NCBI GenBank assembly: GCA_003248125.1 | Contig: QJXZ01000225.1 | Span: forward strand, 1-41,322 | Length of the DNA: 41,322 nt | Direction: 5' to 3' | Source: Gammaproteobacteria bacterium | GTDB taxonomy: Bacteria > Pseudomonadota > Gammaproteobacteria > Pseudomonadales > Azotimanducaceae | Shown: positions 26,142 to 33,798 of the stretch, one piece after another | Layout of the letters: every line of letters starts with the position of its first letter | Numbering within the stretch: position 1 is the stretch's first letter | Made by a program: the position numbers and the translations under genes | The notes under the pieces: generated by a model | Databases searched by the model: none | Told to the model about the DNA's origin: nothing | The model's input: the letters and a program-made list of their open reading frames with translations, nothing else

Positions 26142-27064
26142 GCACCGCGACACCGTACGACTCACTGACGCCGGACGTGATACTGGCCGCCATCGAAGGC
26201 ACGGGCGTGCAATGCGACGGCCATTTGCTGGCGCTCAACAGCTACGAGAACCGGGTCTATCAAGTCGGTATCGAGGACGGCTCGAAGCTAATCGCCAAAT
26301 TCTATCGGCCTGGACGCTTGACTGACGATGCGATCATCGAAGAGCACACGTTCACGCACGAGCTGTTGGCGGCGGAGATCCCCGTCGTCGCGCCGCTTCG
26401 AACCACAACGGGCGACACATTGCGACGATTCGAAGAACACCGTTTCGCACTGTTTCCGCGACAAGGAGGGCACGCGCCCGATCTCGAGCGCGGCGACGAC
26501 TTAATGGTGTTGGGGCGCACGCTGGGCCGCATTCACATGGTCGGTGCCGCAGGCCGCTTTGCCCATCGGCCGCACTTCGATTGCGAACGACTCGGCCACG
26601 ACAGTCGGGCGTTCGTGCTCGATCACGGCTTCATTCCGAACGAGCTCGAAGCCGCCTACGCCTCGCTCACATCGGATTTGCTGCGGCGAATCGATCGGCT
26701 CGAGATCCCAACCCGTCTGCGCATTCATGGCGACGTCGACTTCGACGACACGGTAATGGGCCCAGCGGTTCAGGATTTGTGGATGTTGCTCAGCGGCGAA
26801 CGCGACGAGCGCACTCATAGCTTGCGCAAGGTACTCGAAGGCTACGAGACGTTCGTCGAATTCGACGATGCGGAACTCGTGCTGATCGAGCCCCTACGAA
26901 CGCTGCGTATCATGCATCACGCGGCATGGATCGCGCGCCGTTGGGACGATCCCGCTTTTCCCCTCGCCTTCCCCGCGTTCGGCACCGTGCGCTACTGGTC
27001 GGACCACATCCTGCACTTGCGCGAGCAGCTCGCGGCGCTGGACGAGCCGCCGTTGCGACCGTAG
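26138..27064 (+). CDS. srkA: SrkA/YihE-like stress-response kinase with deleted catalytic loop
   Basis: Homologue of the Ser/Thr kinase SrkA (E. coli 328 residues); here 308. Most of the family is recognisable: LNSYENRVYQVGIEDG, LIAKFYRPGRL, FALFPRQGG, LGRTLGRIHMVGA, GPAVQDLWMLLSG and IEPLRTLRIMHHAAWIARRW. The catalytic loop is not: the sequence reads RIHGDVDFDDTVMGP, where E. coli has 14 residues (CHAGNILWRDGPMF) between HGD and VDLDD. HGD (197-199) and the downstream Asp residues remain, but the metal-binding Asn is gone. The deletion is in frame, so a full protein is made. It may be a pseudokinase or a decaying gene, or an assembly artefact. Its start overlaps modC; its TAG stop lies in an inverted repeat. 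Confidence 0.87.
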   Translation: MSTATPYDSLTPDVILAAIEGTGVQCDGHLLALNSYENRVYQVGIEDGSKLIAKFYRPGRLTDDAIIEEHTFTHELLAAEIPVVAPLRTTTGDTLRRFEEHRFALFPRQGGHAPDLERGDDLMVLGRTLGRIHMVGAAGRFAHRPHFDCERLGHDSRAFVLDHGFIPNELEAAYASLTSDLLRRIDRLEIPTRLRIHGDVDFDDTVMGPAVQDLWMLLSGERDERTHSLRKVLEGYETFVEFDDAELVLIEPLRTLRIMHHAAWIARRWDDPAFPLAFPAFGTVRYWSDHILHLREQLAALDEPPLRP

Positions 27065-27161
27065 GAAATCGGGGACAGTTTACCTATTTCGGCGTTCTCG
27101 AATGGCGTCCGATCGAGACATGGCGGTTCCGGAAATCGGCAAACTGTCCCCGATTTTCCTA
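27062..27161. repeat. 100-bp inverted-repeat element between srkA and the acyltransferase gene
   Basis: The left arm TAGGAAATCGGGGACAG (from 27062) continues into TTTACCTATTTC. The right arm, read on the other strand, is TAGGAAAATCGGGGACAG (from 27161), so arms of about 19-20 bases pair with one extra base. The GGGGACAGTTTACCTATTTC type of sequence resembles termini seen with REP-associated (Y1) transposase elements in proteobacteria; that link is from memory. About 60 unrelated bases lie between the arms. Both TAG ends serve as stop codons for the flanking convergent genes, and the hairpin may terminate both transcripts. Confidence 0.75.
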
Positions 27162-28283
27162 CACCAACCCCATCTCGCGGGCGCGTCGCACGGGATTGGC
27201 GTACTGCAGCAGCAACGGCTCACGCAACTCGGCCGACGCAGCATCGACTCGCGCCTTCAGCTCATCGAGTGCAGTCGAGGGATCTATGGCGGGCAGTCCC
27301 TCGAGACCCGTGGTGCGCGCTGCCCAGAGGTGGGTGGGAAACAATCGATAACCGCCAACGACTTGCCGGTCGATCGCCTCCGCCACGGCCGCCGCATCGG
27401 CGAACCGGCCAACTAACGGTGCGCCGAAGTTCAGGTGCACGCGACCTTTGTAACCCGTGATTCCGGCCACTACCGATGCGAGATCCTCGCCAGCTCGTTT
27501 TTCGTAACTGCCGTCACGTGCGATTGCGACCAGTTCGCGAGCCTTCTTGAGGTCGCACGGGTCGAGCTCATAGGAAATGCTCATCGGCGCGATGCCGAGA
27601 CGCGCGACAATCTCGCTGAGATCATCGGTCTCGTCGCGGAACGCGAGCGCAAACATCTTGACGATCGCGGGATCCGTACGATCCCAGCCATCCTTCGCTC
27701 GCCCTTCCCGTTGCGCGATCCACACCGACTCATCCGATTCCAGTGATTGCCGGATGAACTGTGAAGTTTTTAGCATTGCGGCATACGCTGCTTTTGCCCC
27801 CTTTGCGCTGCGTCGCACCACGAACGCCTTGTTGAGCCGAAACACTTCGGCCGCAAAATCGGTGGCGAGGAGGTTGTCGCCGATGGCATTGCGAGTAGTG
27901 GCGTGGCCGGCTCTATGAAGAGCGAAGTTGGCAAATCCGGAGTCGAGCCCGATGTCCCGATGGTTGGATACGAACAAGTAGCGGCGCTGAGAATCCAGGT
28001 GCTCCGCGCCAGCAACACTGAAACCATCGGTCGTGCTCGCCACCATCTGCTCGAACAAGACTGCCAAGCGATGCTGAAACGCAAGCACCGTATCGACGTC
28101 GGCCAGCGCTCGACCGAGCGTACGGCGCACGTGTGCGCGTACGAGCGGCCCGCACCAACGACTGAGTGAAGGCGCCACCCAGCGAGCGGCGAGATCGACG
28201 AGCTTCGGATTCCGTGCGAGGCGAGCGACGGCCGCACTCACCTCCTCGTCCCGGTACGGACGAATGTCCTCGAACGCCTCCAT
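27159..28283 (-). CDS. PlsC-like glycerolipid acyltransferase family protein
   Basis: Probably a membrane-associated acyltransferase on a phospholipid or related acceptor; the substrate is unknown. Of 374 residues, the acyltransferase core lies mid-protein: FVSNHRDIGLDSGF carries the catalytic His and Asp of the HX(4-5)D motif. VWIAQREGRAKDG corresponds to the EGTR-like block II, and IAPMSISYELDP to the block with a conserved Pro. The N-terminal 90 residues are helical. Its TAG stop is the tip of the inverted repeat at 27062-27161. The start at 28283 is the furthest upstream ATG. Confidence 0.8.
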   Translation of the reverse strand: MEAFEDIRPYRDEEVSAAVARLARNPKLVDLAARWVAPSLSRWCGPLVRAHVRRTLGRALADVDTVLAFQHRLAVLFEQMVASTTDGFSVAGAEHLDSQRRYLFVSNHRDIGLDSGFANFALHRAGHATTRNAIGDNLLATDFAAEVFRLNKAFVVRRSAKGAKAAYAAMLKTSQFIRQSLESDESVWIAQREGRAKDGWDRTDPAIVKMFALAFRDETDDLSEIVARLGIAPMSISYELDPCDLKKARELVAIARDGSYEKRAGEDLASVVAGITGYKGRVHLNFGAPLVGRFADAAAVAEAIDRQVVGGYRLFPTHLWAARTTGLEGLPAIDPSTALDELKARVDAASAELREPLLLQYANPVRRAREMGLV

Positions 28284-28385
28284 TCACCGTGCCAGCGATT
28301 GGCTGGTGCGCACCATAATCGAAGCGTCCGGACCATAGAAGACTCCGGTGCGCTACTATCGAACAGTAGGCGTGGAGAGCTAATC

Positions 28386-29348
28386 ATGGCTTCACTTGCT
28401 ACTCGGCCATACCAGAAGGGGCTACTCGAGCTCGGCAGTGGGGCCTACGCGTGGCTGCAGCCCGATGGTGGCTGGGGCTGGTCGAACGCCGGTTTGGTCA
28501 CCGATGGCGACGAAGCCCTGCTCGTCGATACCTTGTTCGATGAAGTGCTAACTGCCGAGATGCTCGCCGCCATGCGCGGCGCGCGCCCCCGCTCGCGCAT
28601 CGGGCAACTGGTCAATACTCATTCGAACGGCGATCACTGCAACGGCAACGGACTCATCGAAGGTGCCGAGATCATCGCGTCGCGCGCTACCGCCGACGAA
28701 CTCGCGCACGAAAATCCAGCGATGATGGCCGCATTGATGCGGCGTGCGCCCGAAATGGGGGAAGTTGGCGCGTTCTTTCAACACTGTTTCTCCGCATTCC
28801 AGTTCGAAGGAATCAACCCGACACGACCGACCAAGACGTTCGTCGGCGCGTTGGACACCAAAGTCGGCGACAAGGAAGTTCGTTTGCGGCAAGTCGGCCC
28901 GGCTCACACCCAAGGCGACGTCATCGTGCACGTGCCGTCCGACAAGATGATATTCACTGGCGATATCCTGTTCGTCGAAGGCCATCCCATCATCTGGGCA
29001 GGACCGGTGCAGAACTGGATCGACGCGTGCAACTACATGTTGAGCCTCGAAGCAGACACGATCGTGCCCGGTCATGGGCCAGTCACCGATGATCGTGGTG
29101 TGACCGCGGTACGTGACTATCTCACCTACGTGCGCGACGAGGCACGCAAACGCTTCGACGCGGGCATGGCACCCCTCGACGCCGCGCTGGACATCGGCAT
29201 GACCGACTACGATTCGTGGGGCGATGGCGAGCGCATCGTCGTCAACGTCGCAACCCTATTCAAGGAGTTCGCCGGCGACTCCACTCCGAACGACGTGACG
29301 GAACTGTTCGTCCAAATGGCAAAGCTTCACAAGGCGCGTCGCCGCTGA
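28386..29348 (+). CDS. MBL-fold metallo-hydrolase with Asn in the metal motif
   Basis: Beta-lactamase-fold hydrolase of 320 residues; the substrate is unknown. The metal motif reads NTHSNGDHCNGN, so the second His of HxHxDH is replaced by Asn, a variant that occurs in some MBL subfamilies. The third ligand is in GPAHTQGDVIVHVP, the Asp in MIFTGDILFVEGHP and the C-terminal His in IVPGHGPVTD. ATG 28386 follows GGAGAG by six bases and is preferred; the frame could start upstream at 28299. The next gene begins at or after its stop. Confidence 0.87.
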   Translation: MASLATRPYQKGLLELGSGAYAWLQPDGGWGWSNAGLVTDGDEALLVDTLFDEVLTAEMLAAMRGARPRSRIGQLVNTHSNGDHCNGNGLIEGAEIIASRATADELAHENPAMMAALMRRAPEMGEVGAFFQHCFSAFQFEGINPTRPTKTFVGALDTKVGDKEVRLRQVGPAHTQGDVIVHVPSDKMIFTGDILFVEGHPIIWAGPVQNWIDACNYMLSLEADTIVPGHGPVTDDRGVTAVRDYLTYVRDEARKRFDAGMAPLDAALDIGMTDYDSWGDGERIVVNVATLFKEFAGDSTPNDVTELFVQMAKLHKARRR

Positions 29349-29398
29349 CGCAACAAAGCACCAAGCTCGGTACTCGCGCCCGTGCCTGGGTAGCGGAG

Positions 29399-30295
29399 GT
29401 GCTCGGCGATCGCGTGCTTCGCTGCCGACGCCTCCGCGGTGCTACATCGTCGACGCTGTTTGGTATCGAGCTCGCCAATCGCGGCAACGTCGTGCTACGT
29501 CTGTTGACCAACGAGCGGTGGCTAGCGGAAGAGCCGGCCGCCGCCACACACGAAGCGAAGGCGCTCGATAGTGCTCGACGTGCGCACCAACCGGCACCGC
29601 GCGTGATCGCGGTCGATGGCGATGGATCGCGCGCCGGGTTACCAGCCGTGCTAATGACACATCTCGATGGCGATGTTTGGTTGCCGAAACGGCCGCGCCA
29701 AGACTGGATCTCCGTATTGGCGCGCACACTGGCCGGCGTTCATCGACATCGCGCGCCGACGCTCGAATTCGTCTACCGGTCGTGGACGCCACCGACAGCA
29801 ATCGCAATGCCGGCATGGAGCCGCAGGCCTCGACTCTGGCAACGCGCGATCGAAGTTCACGCCGAAGGTCCACCGCGGGCCGCGCACGTGCTACTGCACC
29901 GCGATTACCACCCGACGAACGTATTGTGGCGCGCGGGCCGAGTGACTGGCGTGGTGGACTGGATCAACGCCTGCCGCGGTCCGCGCGGAGTCGACGTCGC
30001 GCATTGCCGTGCGAATCTGACGTTGATGTATGGGGCGACGCCGGCGGCGAACTTTCTCGATAGCTACGCATCGGCATGCGGCGGCTACCGGCAGCATCCG
30101 TATTGGGACCTCGACACGGCTTTCGACTGGGCTCACGAACCGCGGTACTACCGGCCCTGGCGGGAATTCGGTCTACCCGCCGTCAGTCGCCAGACACTCT
30201 GCGCCAGGCTCGAAGACCACCTCGAGGAGGTGCTCAGCCACGCCAGAACGTCGCCGCGATCGTTTGCGAGTAGAACGCCTGCTTCTCCACGCTGA
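29399..30295 (+). CDS. Aminoglycoside-phosphotransferase-fold kinase, substrate unknown
   Basis: APH-fold small-molecule kinase. The catalytic loop is VLLHRDYHPTNVLW (Asp and Asn both present) and the metal-binding Asp is in GVVDWINACRGPRGVDVAH. The upstream lobe has RRLRGATSSTLFGIEL as the glycine loop. Start uncertain: GTG 29399 gives 298 residues but lacks good spacing; GTG 29216 would overlap the MBL gene deeply; a CTG at 29345 overlaps its stop as CTGA. The last 20 codons (30234-30295) are antisense to the 3' end of the LLM gene. Nothing here supports antibiotic resistance. Confidence 0.75.
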   Translation: MLGDRVLRCRRLRGATSSTLFGIELANRGNVVLRLLTNERWLAEEPAAATHEAKALDSARRAHQPAPRVIAVDGDGSRAGLPAVLMTHLDGDVWLPKRPRQDWISVLARTLAGVHRHRAPTLEFVYRSWTPPTAIAMPAWSRRPRLWQRAIEVHAEGPPRAAHVLLHRDYHPTNVLWRAGRVTGVVDWINACRGPRGVDVAHCRANLTLMYGATPAANFLDSYASACGGYRQHPYWDLDTAFDWAHEPRYYRPWREFGLPAVSRQTLCARLEDHLEEVLSHARTSPRSFASRTPASPR

Positions 30296-31256
30296 GACCG
30301 TAGGCCGGTGCGATCACGCACAACGAGTCGGCAACTGCGTTCAATCGATCGACCCGTTCCTTCACCTTGGCCGGTTCGCCGACCGCCACGAACGTTCGCA
30401 CCATCTCGTCGGGAACCAAGTGCGCGACACTCATGAAGTTCCCGGCCTGCACGCCAGCCTGTAGCTTCTTCGCCACGTCGCCGAATCCGTGGGCAGCGAA
30501 GAACGGCTCGTACTGCTTCATGCCACCGTAGAAGGCCATGGTCGGCCGCGAATCGTCGATGGCTTCCCTTTCGTTCGGGTTGGGGGCCGCCCACGGCCAG
30601 ATGTTCACCTCGATGTCGGCGCGCTTTCGTCCCACCTTGCTGAGCGCGAGGTCGAGTGCCGGCATCATCTCGTCGACTGTCCACTCGATCGACCACATGG
30701 GATGGCCTATCACGCCGTCCGCGACTTCACCCGCCAACTGCACGAGCGGTGCGCGCAATGCAGCGATCCAGATCGGAATCTCTTCACGCACCGGCGGTGC
30801 CGTCGGCGACAGCTCGGCAAAGTCGGCGCGGTAATACTGCCCGGCGAAGGGCGCTAGCCCTTTGTGTGCGCCGCGAACGATGTGCCGTACGGCAGCAACG
30901 GTCTCGCGCAGCATCGCCACCGGTCGGTGCGCCGGCGCACCGAAAATGCGTTGCGACCACGCCGCGATGCTCGACCCCAGGCCGAGCACGAAGCGCCCCG
31001 ACGAGATTCGGTCCATGTCGATGGCGGCCATCGCCGTTTCGAACGGACTACGCGCCGACGCGATGGCGATTCCCGATGCCACCTTCAGCTTGCTGGTGGC
31101 AGCCGCCGCGACGGCGAGCGGAATGAAGGGCGGCCCATAGACCTGCGGGGCGAACACGCCTTCGATGCCAGAGGCCTCGGCCTGCTGAGCCATCATCTGA
31201 ATCAACGGCGCGGGGATGGGCGCCACCACGCCCCAATGCCTCGGTTGTTTGCTCAT
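30234..31256 (-). CDS. LLM-class flavin-dependent oxidoreductase
   Basis: Luciferase-like TIM-barrel enzyme using FMN or F420; the substrate is unknown. The 340 residues start MSKQPRHWGVVAPIPAP, with GGGAG upstream of ATG 31256. AAATSKLKVASGIAIA and DRISSGRFVLGLGSS are the typical barrel segments; EIPIWIAALRAPLVQLAGEV and ADGVIGHPMW follow. Related forms are common in actinobacterial and gammaproteobacterial acyl-CoA and steroid degraders, which fits the SDR and dehydrogenase genes nearby. Its 3' end overlaps the convergent kinase gene by 62 bases. A longer reading frame to 31424 has no support. Confidence 0.88.
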   Translation of the reverse strand: MSKQPRHWGVVAPIPAPLIQMMAQQAEASGIEGVFAPQVYGPPFIPLAVAAAATSKLKVASGIAIASARSPFETAMAAIDMDRISSGRFVLGLGSSIAAWSQRIFGAPAHRPVAMLRETVAAVRHIVRGAHKGLAPFAGQYYRADFAELSPTAPPVREEIPIWIAALRAPLVQLAGEVADGVIGHPMWSIEWTVDEMMPALDLALSKVGRKRADIEVNIWPWAAPNPNEREAIDDSRPTMAFYGGMKQYEPFFAAHGFGDVAKKLQAGVQAGNFMSVAHLVPDEMVRTFVAVGEPAKVKERVDRLNAVADSLCVIAPAYGLSVEKQAFYSQTIAATFWRG

Positions 31257-31386
31257 GTCGTTTCTCCCAACGGACACCCACAGTATCGTCGATTCGCGGC
31301 CCTCGACGTCGCCAAGGCGACCGCCCAGCCGCCGATGGGTTCGCCCACATTGACGCCGACGCTCGGCCGCGCGACGCTCGTCGGCC

Positions 31387-31902
31387 ATGAACGATACCGT
31401 CAGAACCGAGATCCGCGCCGCCATCGATGACGACTTGCCCGCGCTGGTCGAGATCTACAACCACTATGTCGCGACCACGCACTACACATTCGACGTCGAG
31501 CCTTTCACGGTGGAACGGCGGCGGCCCTGGTTCGCACAGTTCGACGGCGCCCGCTATCGGTGCCTGGTCGCAACCGAGAACGACCACGCCGTCGGCTACG
31601 CCGCCAGCATGGCGCTCAAAGAAAAGCGCGCCTACCAGACCTCGGTCGAGGTGAGCATCTACCTCGCGCCGGGCCAAGGCGGACGCGGTCTGGGCCGCCG
31701 GCTGTACAGCGCATTGTTCGACGCGCTCGAGGCGCAAGACGTGCATCGAGCCTACGGCCTCATCGCGCAGCCCAATCCGGAGTCGATGGCCCTACACGCC
31801 CGCTTCGGCTTCGAGCCGGTGGCGCACTTGAGCGAAGTGGGCCGCAAGTTCGGCCGCTATTGGGATGTCGTGTGGCTCGAGAAAAGGGTCGGACGCGGCT
31901 AA
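31387..31902 (+). CDS. GNAT acetyltransferase, phosphinothricin acetyltransferase-like
   Basis: Acetyl-CoA-dependent N-acetyltransferase of 171 residues. IRAAIDDDLPALVEIYNHYV and THYTFDVEPFTVERRRPWF match the Pat/YncA group. The acetyl-CoA loop is PGQGGRGLGRRLYSALFDAL (the Q/RxxGxG/A motif), followed by MALHARFGFEPVAHL and VVWLEKRV. Relatives acetylate methionine sulfone or phosphinothricin; which substrate applies here cannot be told. It is divergent from the LLM gene. Confidence 0.9.
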   Translation: MNDTVRTEIRAAIDDDLPALVEIYNHYVATTHYTFDVEPFTVERRRPWFAQFDGARYRCLVATENDHAVGYAASMALKEKRAYQTSVEVSIYLAPGQGGRGLGRRLYSALFDALEAQDVHRAYGLIAQPNPESMALHARFGFEPVAHLSEVGRKFGRYWDVVWLEKRVGRG

Positions 31903-32238
31903 ACGCCCAGGGCGCGGGTCGCGCCGCGGGGCCGGGAGCGGCTCATGACGCGCGGCGGCGCAAAGCGACCAACGCGACGATGCCTACTACCACGAGCGCA
32001 TAGCCCGAGGACTCGGGCAACACGAGCGGTGCGGCGGCAGCCCCTGCCGCGGCGAATAGAAGGCCTGCAGCGGTAACAACGCGAGTAAACATGTCCCCCC
32101 AAGGGTTCTTGAACTAACGAACCGGCGCGAATCTTAACAATCCATTAGCAGCAGGGTCCGCAGTAAGTTGTAAAAGCTGCTCGAGGCGACCGCCCAGCTC
32201 GGCGCGAGGATCGCTCCGGGGCTCGCCAAACGAGCCAG
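31903..32238. other. 336-base gap between GNAT and permease genes holding one small gene
   Basis: Contains the 49-codon minus-strand gene at 31943-32092. From 32093 to 32238 I see no other coding sequence; a small hairpin (GGCTCG-TTTGG-CGAGCC on the minus strand) lies about three bases past the stop of the permease gene and may end its transcript. Confidence 0.6.
31943..32092 (-). CDS. 49-residue PEP-CTERM-like small protein
   Basis: A very short gene preceded by a strong ribosome binding site (GGGGGGA two bases before the ATG). The product begins with a short export-type segment (MFTRVVTAAGLLFAAAGAA) and ends with a sorting-signal-like tail: LPESSGYALVVVGIVALVAL followed by RRRAS. This matches the tripartite PEP-CTERM pattern: PE(P/S)S motif, one membrane helix, then Arg-rich end. 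There is almost no mature domain between them. PEP-CTERM tails are cut by exosortases; no exosortase gene is in the window. Alternatively it may be a small membrane protein whose likeness is by chance. Function unknown. Confidence 0.6.
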   Translation of the reverse strand: MFTRVVTAAGLLFAAAGAAAAPLVLPESSGYALVVVGIVALVALRRRAS

Positions 32239-32970
32239 TCAAATGAGTATCCACGCCCCGAGCAGGGTGAGGAGCAGAAATGCCAGCCGGCGCAAGGTCG
32301 GCTCCTCGACCGCCGGCGGGAAGCGGCGGCCGAGCCACGTGCCCAGCAGCACGGCCGGTAGGCTGACGGCGGTCAGCTCGACGATCGCCGGGGTGAGGTC
32401 GCCGGCCGCGGTCACAGTCACGATGCGGGTGAACGTGGTGGCGGCGAAACAACCGAGCAGCGTCGCGCGAATTTCCGGAATGGGCAGCGGCTGCCGGTAG
32501 CAGAACCAACCAATCACCGGACCCGAGGCCGCAAACAGCCCGCCCAGCAAGCCACCTGCGGCACCAGCCGCGCAGGTGCTGACGGGTCCCGATACGGCCG
32601 CCATGAGGCGGGGCCGCAGCATCATGGACGCGCTACCGGCGATCAGAAACACGCCGAGAATCCATTCCAGCACCCGGCTCGCCGAAGCGCTGAGATAGCC
32701 GAGCAGCCACACGCCGAGCACGATCGCAGGTATCTGTCCAACGACCAGCCACGTCAGCGTTCGGCCATGCACGAGGTGATAGTGACCGTGTAACGACAGG
32801 CCGATGTTCACCAACGACAAGAAGCTCACCACCGCCGCCACGGTCTTTAGATCGTAGAGCCCGAAGCTTGCCGCCGACGCAATGATGAGGAGCCCCATGG
32901 CGAAGCCGGCCACGGCCTGGACGTAGCTGCCGACGAACACCACCAACACCAGCACCGCGACTGACAGCAT
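32239..32970 (-). CDS. TauE/SafE-family permease
   Basis: Membrane protein of 243 residues with about eight hydrophobic segments, in the family of sulfite or sulfoacetate exporters; its substrate is not known. The N-terminus LVVFVGSYVQAVAGFAMGLL and repeated mid-protein AGAAGGLLGGLFAASGPVIG are the two conserved glycine-rich repeats. A good -10 (TATAAT, complement of 32980-32985) lies only about ten bases before the ATG, but no matching -35 box was found. If used it would make an almost leaderless message. It is divergent from the SDR gene at 33019. Confidence 0.88.
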   Translation of the reverse strand: MLSVAVLVLVVFVGSYVQAVAGFAMGLLIIASAASFGLYDLKTVAAVVSFLSLVNIGLSLHGHYHLVHGRTLTWLVVGQIPAIVLGVWLLGYLSASASRVLEWILGVFLIAGSASMMLRPRLMAAVSGPVSTCAAGAAGGLLGGLFAASGPVIGWFCYRQPLPIPEIRATLLGCFAATTFTRIVTVTAAGDLTPAIVELTAVSLPAVLLGTWLGRRFPPAVEEPTLRRLAFLLLTLLGAWILI

Positions 32971-33018
32971 GGCGAAGCGATTATAGTGGCCACCGCCAAA
33001 ACGCCATCGTTACTGCCC

Positions 33019-33798
33019 ATGAAGCTCGATCTCGAAGGCCGCATTGCACTCGTCACCGGCGCGCATCGCGGTACTGGTCAGGTGATCGCCGCGCGGCTCG
33101 CCGAAGAAGGCGCCACCGTGCTCGTGCATGGTTTCACCATTGAGCAAGCCCTTCAGTCGTGCAGCGACATCGGCGCCGGACATGCCATCGCAGGCGATCC
33201 GATGACGGATGAAGGCGCAAACGAAATCATCGAGGGGTGCCGGCAAGTTGGCGAGGTCGACATCCTCGTCAACAACTATGGCACCACCTCACCCGGCACC
33301 TGGGCCGCGAGCGAGGCGGCAGCATGGCACGACGCCTACGACCGCAATGTGCTGTCCGGCGTGCGCCTCGTGCAGCGTCTGCTACCGACCATGCAAGCGA
33401 ATGGCTGGGGCCGGATCATCAATCTGGGCACCGTCGGCTCGACGCGCCCCAATGCACGCATGCCTCATTACTACGCTGCCAAGGGTGCACTCGCCACCGC
33501 CACGATCTCGCTTGCCAAAGCCGTCGCTGGCACGGGTGTACGCGTCAACCTCGTCTCGCCTGGTCTCATTCACACGGCCGAAGTCGAGGCCGCCTACCTA
33601 GAGCAAGGCAAGCGCCGCGGCTGGGGCACGACTTGGGCCGAAGTGGAACCACACGTTGCGAAGGACATCCCAATTGGTCGCATCGTGCGCCGCAGCGAGG
33701 TCGCCGATCTGGTGGCATTCCTCGCGAGCCCGCGCGCCGATGCCATTCATGGTCAGAACATTCGCATCGACGGCGGCGCGCTGGACGTATTGACGTGA
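33019..33798 (+). CDS. Short-chain dehydrogenase/reductase (3-oxoacyl-ACP reductase-like)
   Basis: NAD(P)-binding oxidoreductase of 259 residues; the substrate is unknown. Motifs: VTGAHRGTGQ (from 12), LVNNYGTT replacing the usual NNAG, NLGTVGS with the catalytic Ser position changed to Thr or nearby Ser, and HYYAAKGALAT with Tyr and Lys. The C-terminal IHGQNIRIDGGALDV is typical. ATG 33019 matches SDR N-termini better than GTG 32986, though no clear ribosome binding site is seen. Its stop overlaps the GTG of the next gene (GTGA). Confidence 0.88.
   Translation: MKLDLEGRIALVTGAHRGTGQVIAARLAEEGATVLVHGFTIEQALQSCSDIGAGHAIAGDPMTDEGANEIIEGCRQVGEVDILVNNYGTTSPGTWAASEAAAWHDAYDRNVLSGVRLVQRLLPTMQANGWGRIINLGTVGSTRPNARMPHYYAAKGALATATISLAKAVAGTGVRVNLVSPGLIHTAEVEAAYLEQGKRRGWGTTWAEVEPHVAKDIPIGRIVRRSEVADLVAFLASPRADAIHGQNIRIDGGALDVLT

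Noticed and set aside
26726-26746. Frameshift in srkA
   Set aside because: The frame is continuous and both sides match the family in the same frame; it is an in-frame deletion.
29399-30295. Aminoglycoside resistance gene
   Set aside because: Only the general APH fold is shared; the neighbours are metabolic and no resistance-specific motif was seen.
31899-32102. 67-codon minus-strand frame in the GNAT-permease gap
   Set aside because: Arg-rich, no sensible features; the overlapping 49-codon frame has a strong ribosome binding site and a signal and tail that make sense.
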